Below are positions 5,544 to 7,174 of a DNA stretch of 7,174 nt, one piece after another. Position numbers and translations under genes: made by a program. The stretch spans positions 1 to 7,174 of the forward strand of contig DASUBV010000313.1 in assembly GCA_035763085.1 (NCBI GenBank), written 5' to 3'. The DNA is from DASUBV01 sp035763085. GTDB taxonomy: Bacteria; Actinomycetota; Actinomycetes; Streptosporangiales; Streptosporangiaceae. The notes beneath the pieces are model-generated. The model did no database searches and was not told where the DNA came from. It was given only the letters and a program-made list of their open reading frames with translations. Every line of letters starts with the position of its first letter. The first letter of the stretch is position 1.

Positions 5544-7085
5544 CTAGCCGCGGTCGACGGCGGTGCCCAGCAGCCCCAGCGGCGGCGAGCCCAGGTCGAA
5601 CAGCGCGGTGTGGAAGCGCTTGAGGGTGAAGCCGGCCCCCCACTCCTTGCGGGCCCGCTCGCGCAGGTCCATGATCTCCAGCTTGCCCCAGGTGTAGCGG
5701 CCGTAGGTGGGGTCGAAGGTGGCTCGCCGCGCCTCCGACAGCGCCGCGGAGCCGCTGAGGTGGGTGTCGGCCTCGAACCGCCGCGCCGCGCCGGCGACCG
5801 TCATCCCGGCGGTGTGCACGCCGATAGCGCAGGCCAGCCGGGTCACCCGGACCAGCGCCTCGAGCCACACGCCGATGGCGAACCGCGGGTCGCCATCGCA
5901 GAAGCCCTCCTCGACGCACAGTTCCTCGGCGTAGTGCGCCCAGCCCTCGACGAAGGCCTCGGAGTGCAGCGTGCGCCGGACCGGCGTGGCGGCCCGGCGG
6001 ATGGCCCGGCCGTGCGAGAAGTGGCCGGGCGCGACCTCGTGCACGGTGATGCCGGGCAGCGTGGTGTCGCTGAAGACCTCCAGCCACTCCTCGATCTCGT
6101 GCTGCGGCCAGGTCGGCTCGGGCGGGGTGATGTGGTACCAGGACGGGCCCTCCGGCTCGCCCGGCGCGGCCGGCGCCATCATCGCCATCGCCCAGCGGCG
6201 CGACTCCGGCGCCAGCCCGACCTGGCACTCGCCGTCGGAGTAGGGCACCAGGTCGTGCCCGGCGGTGAAGTCGATGGCGCGCCGGGTCCACGTCCGTGCC
6301 GCCTCGATGACGCCGTCGGCGCCGGGGTGGTCGCGGACCAGTTCGCGGGCGACCTCCAGCGGCGGCCGCGTCGCGTCGATCTGCGCGCAGCTGGCAGTCA
6401 GCCGGTCGGTGAGCCGGTCCCGCTCGGCGTCGGCGCGCTGGCTCAGCCGGGTCAGGTCCACCGGCATGGCCTCGGCGCTGCTCATCAGCGCGGTCAGGGC
6501 CGGGCCGCCGAGTGCCGCGTCCGGGCTGCCGGTCGCGGCTGCCTCGTCGATGCGGGCGGCCAGCCGGGCGTGCGCGGCCAGCGCCGCCGCCCGGACGTCC
6601 TCGGCGGTGCCGGCCGGGATCCCGGCGGCCAGGCCGCCGATCGCGTCCCGCAGTGCCTCGGCGACCGGCGCGCTGACCTGGTCGAGGGCGTCCAGCGCGG
6701 CATCGATGGCCTGCGGCCAGGCGGCCAGGTGCTGGCGGCGGGCCTGATCCCGCTCGGCCTGCGGCGCGTAATCACGGTCGTAGCAGGCCAGGTCCAGGTT
6801 GGCCAGGTGCAGGCCCGGATCGCGGCGGTGCAGCTCCAGGTCGGCGAACACCACCCGGGTGGCCTGCACCGCGGCCGCCAGCTGGGCCTCGTCATGGCCG
6901 TCGGCCAGCGGCTGGTCGTCGCGGGCCGCGGCGTCCAGGCGGCCGAGCGCGGCGGTGACGCCGGCCTGCGACAGGTCCTGGACCCGGCCGTCGTACTCAT
7001 GCCGTCCGCTGTACTCGCGAACTCCCGGTACCTGCAGGTCGCAGACGGCGCGCAGCCGCCGGTTCAGGTCATCCATGCCCGGCAC
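5544..7085 (-). CDS. DUF885 family putative zinc metallopeptidase
   Basis: A 513-residue, apparently cytoplasmic protein of the DUF885 family (PF05960), with no signal peptide or membrane segment. The mostly helical N-terminal part (~1-250) is Ala/Asp-rich. The core contains the family's metal-binding-like motif HEVAPGH (H349, E350, P353, G354, H355), followed about 25 residues later by EGWAHYAEE (E380). By analogy with HExxH-type gluzincins, the two His and the later Glu would hold zinc and E350 would activate water. Peptidase activity is known for few members and the substrate here is unknown. All expected residues are present and the length is near normal. The GTG at 7085 is chosen because GGAGG (7099-7095) lies 9 nt upstream. 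An ATG at 7076, with TAGCGT seven bases before it, is an alternative leaderless start, and ATGs at 7112/7115 lack a binding site. It is convergent with the response regulator and probably monocistronic. Confidence 0.9.
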   Translation of the reverse strand: MPGMDDLNRRLRAVCDLQVPGVREYSGRHEYDGRVQDLSQAGVTAALGRLDAAARDDQPLADGHDEAQLAAAVQATRVVFADLELHRRDPGLHLANLDLACYDRDYAPQAERDQARRQHLAAWPQAIDAALDALDQVSAPVAEALRDAIGGLAAGIPAGTAEDVRAAALAAHARLAARIDEAAATGSPDAALGGPALTALMSSAEAMPVDLTRLSQRADAERDRLTDRLTASCAQIDATRPPLEVARELVRDHPGADGVIEAARTWTRRAIDFTAGHDLVPYSDGECQVGLAPESRRWAMAMMAPAAPGEPEGPSWYHITPPEPTWPQHEIEEWLEVFSDTTLPGITVHEVAPGHFSHGRAIRRAATPVRRTLHSEAFVEGWAHYAEELCVEEGFCDGDPRFAIGVWLEALVRVTRLACAIGVHTAGMTVAGAARRFEADTHLSGSAALSEARRATFDPTYGRYTWGKLEIMDLRERARKEWGAGFTLKRFHTALFDLGSPPLGLLGTAVDRG

Positions 7086-7145
7086 GCTATCGCGCCTCCA
7101 TAACGCCGCCATCACACCGCCGCCGGGCCCGGCCGGACTGCGGGA

Positions 7146-7174
7146 GGGCGGCCGGCCATCAGTGGCCGGCCGCC
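7146..7174. terminator. Perfect GC-rich hairpin at the right window edge
   Basis: GGCGGCCGGCC (7147-7157) and GGCCGGCCGCC (7164-7174) are exact reverse complements. An inner A-T pair (7158/7163) extends the stem to 12 bp around a TCAG loop, and the stem may continue beyond the window. It lies upstream of the leftward DUF885 gene, so it most likely ends a gene lying to the right. It could also insulate the DUF885 promoter from read-through. Confidence 0.5.

Noticed and set aside
5610..7103. 497-residue plus-strand open frame opposite DUF885
   Set aside because: The minus strand shows the HEVAPGH and EGWAHYAEE motifs and a strong ribosome binding site. The plus-strand product is a low-complexity antisense shadow.
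1..7174. Biosynthetic cluster, defence island, toxin-antitoxin pair or mobile element
   Set aside because: No transposase, integrase, nuclease, toxin or assembly-line enzyme is recognisable in any supported frame. The genes are ordinary actinobacterial families in separate short units.

Overview
This is a high-GC window with strong G/C bias at third codon positions. It carries families typical of Actinobacteria: a DUF1707 two-TM protein, a DesK/NarL-type kinase-regulator pair, an actinobacterial GT39/ArnT-like glycosyltransferase and a DUF885 protein. One gene start looks leaderless, with a TANNNT box directly upstream. This points to a Streptomyces/Streptosporangiales-like actinomycete. I cannot name the genus from sequence alone, and I see no phage, IS, CRISPR, tRNA or rRNA.

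Layout, left to right. (1) 1-147 (+) is the probable 3' end of an unrecognised gene. A hairpin at 163-190 separates it from the convergent DUF1707 membrane protein at 209-691 (-). (2) The gap at 692-920 holds a sigma70-like promoter with a GATATATC palindrome over its -10, and a 37-bp tandem repeat containing a hairpin. (3) 921-1445 (-) encodes a PCuAC-type copper-chaperone lipoprotein. (4) 1446-1843 is non-coding as far as I can see. (5) 1844-3388 (-) encodes a polytopic GT39/ArnT-like glycosyltransferase. (6) 3389-3565 is a divergent intergenic region with a striking long inverted repeat. (7) 3566-4804 and 4801-5496 (+) encode a histidine kinase and a response regulator that overlap by ATGA and form a two-gene operon. 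(8) A 47-bp gap with a strong hairpin separates them from the convergent DUF885 putative metallopeptidase at 5544-7085 (-). (9) The right edge carries a perfect 12-bp-stem hairpin.

Working together: only the kinase-regulator pair is firmly linked. The glycosyltransferase is divergent from it across the inverted repeat and is a plausible target of the regulator, but that is inference. The other genes look like ordinary single-gene units. I found no convincing new multi-gene system. The most unusual features are the intergenic dyad at 3436-3519, the 37-bp tandem repeat, the altered metal-ligand motif of the PCuAC protein and the extended ATP lid of the kinase.
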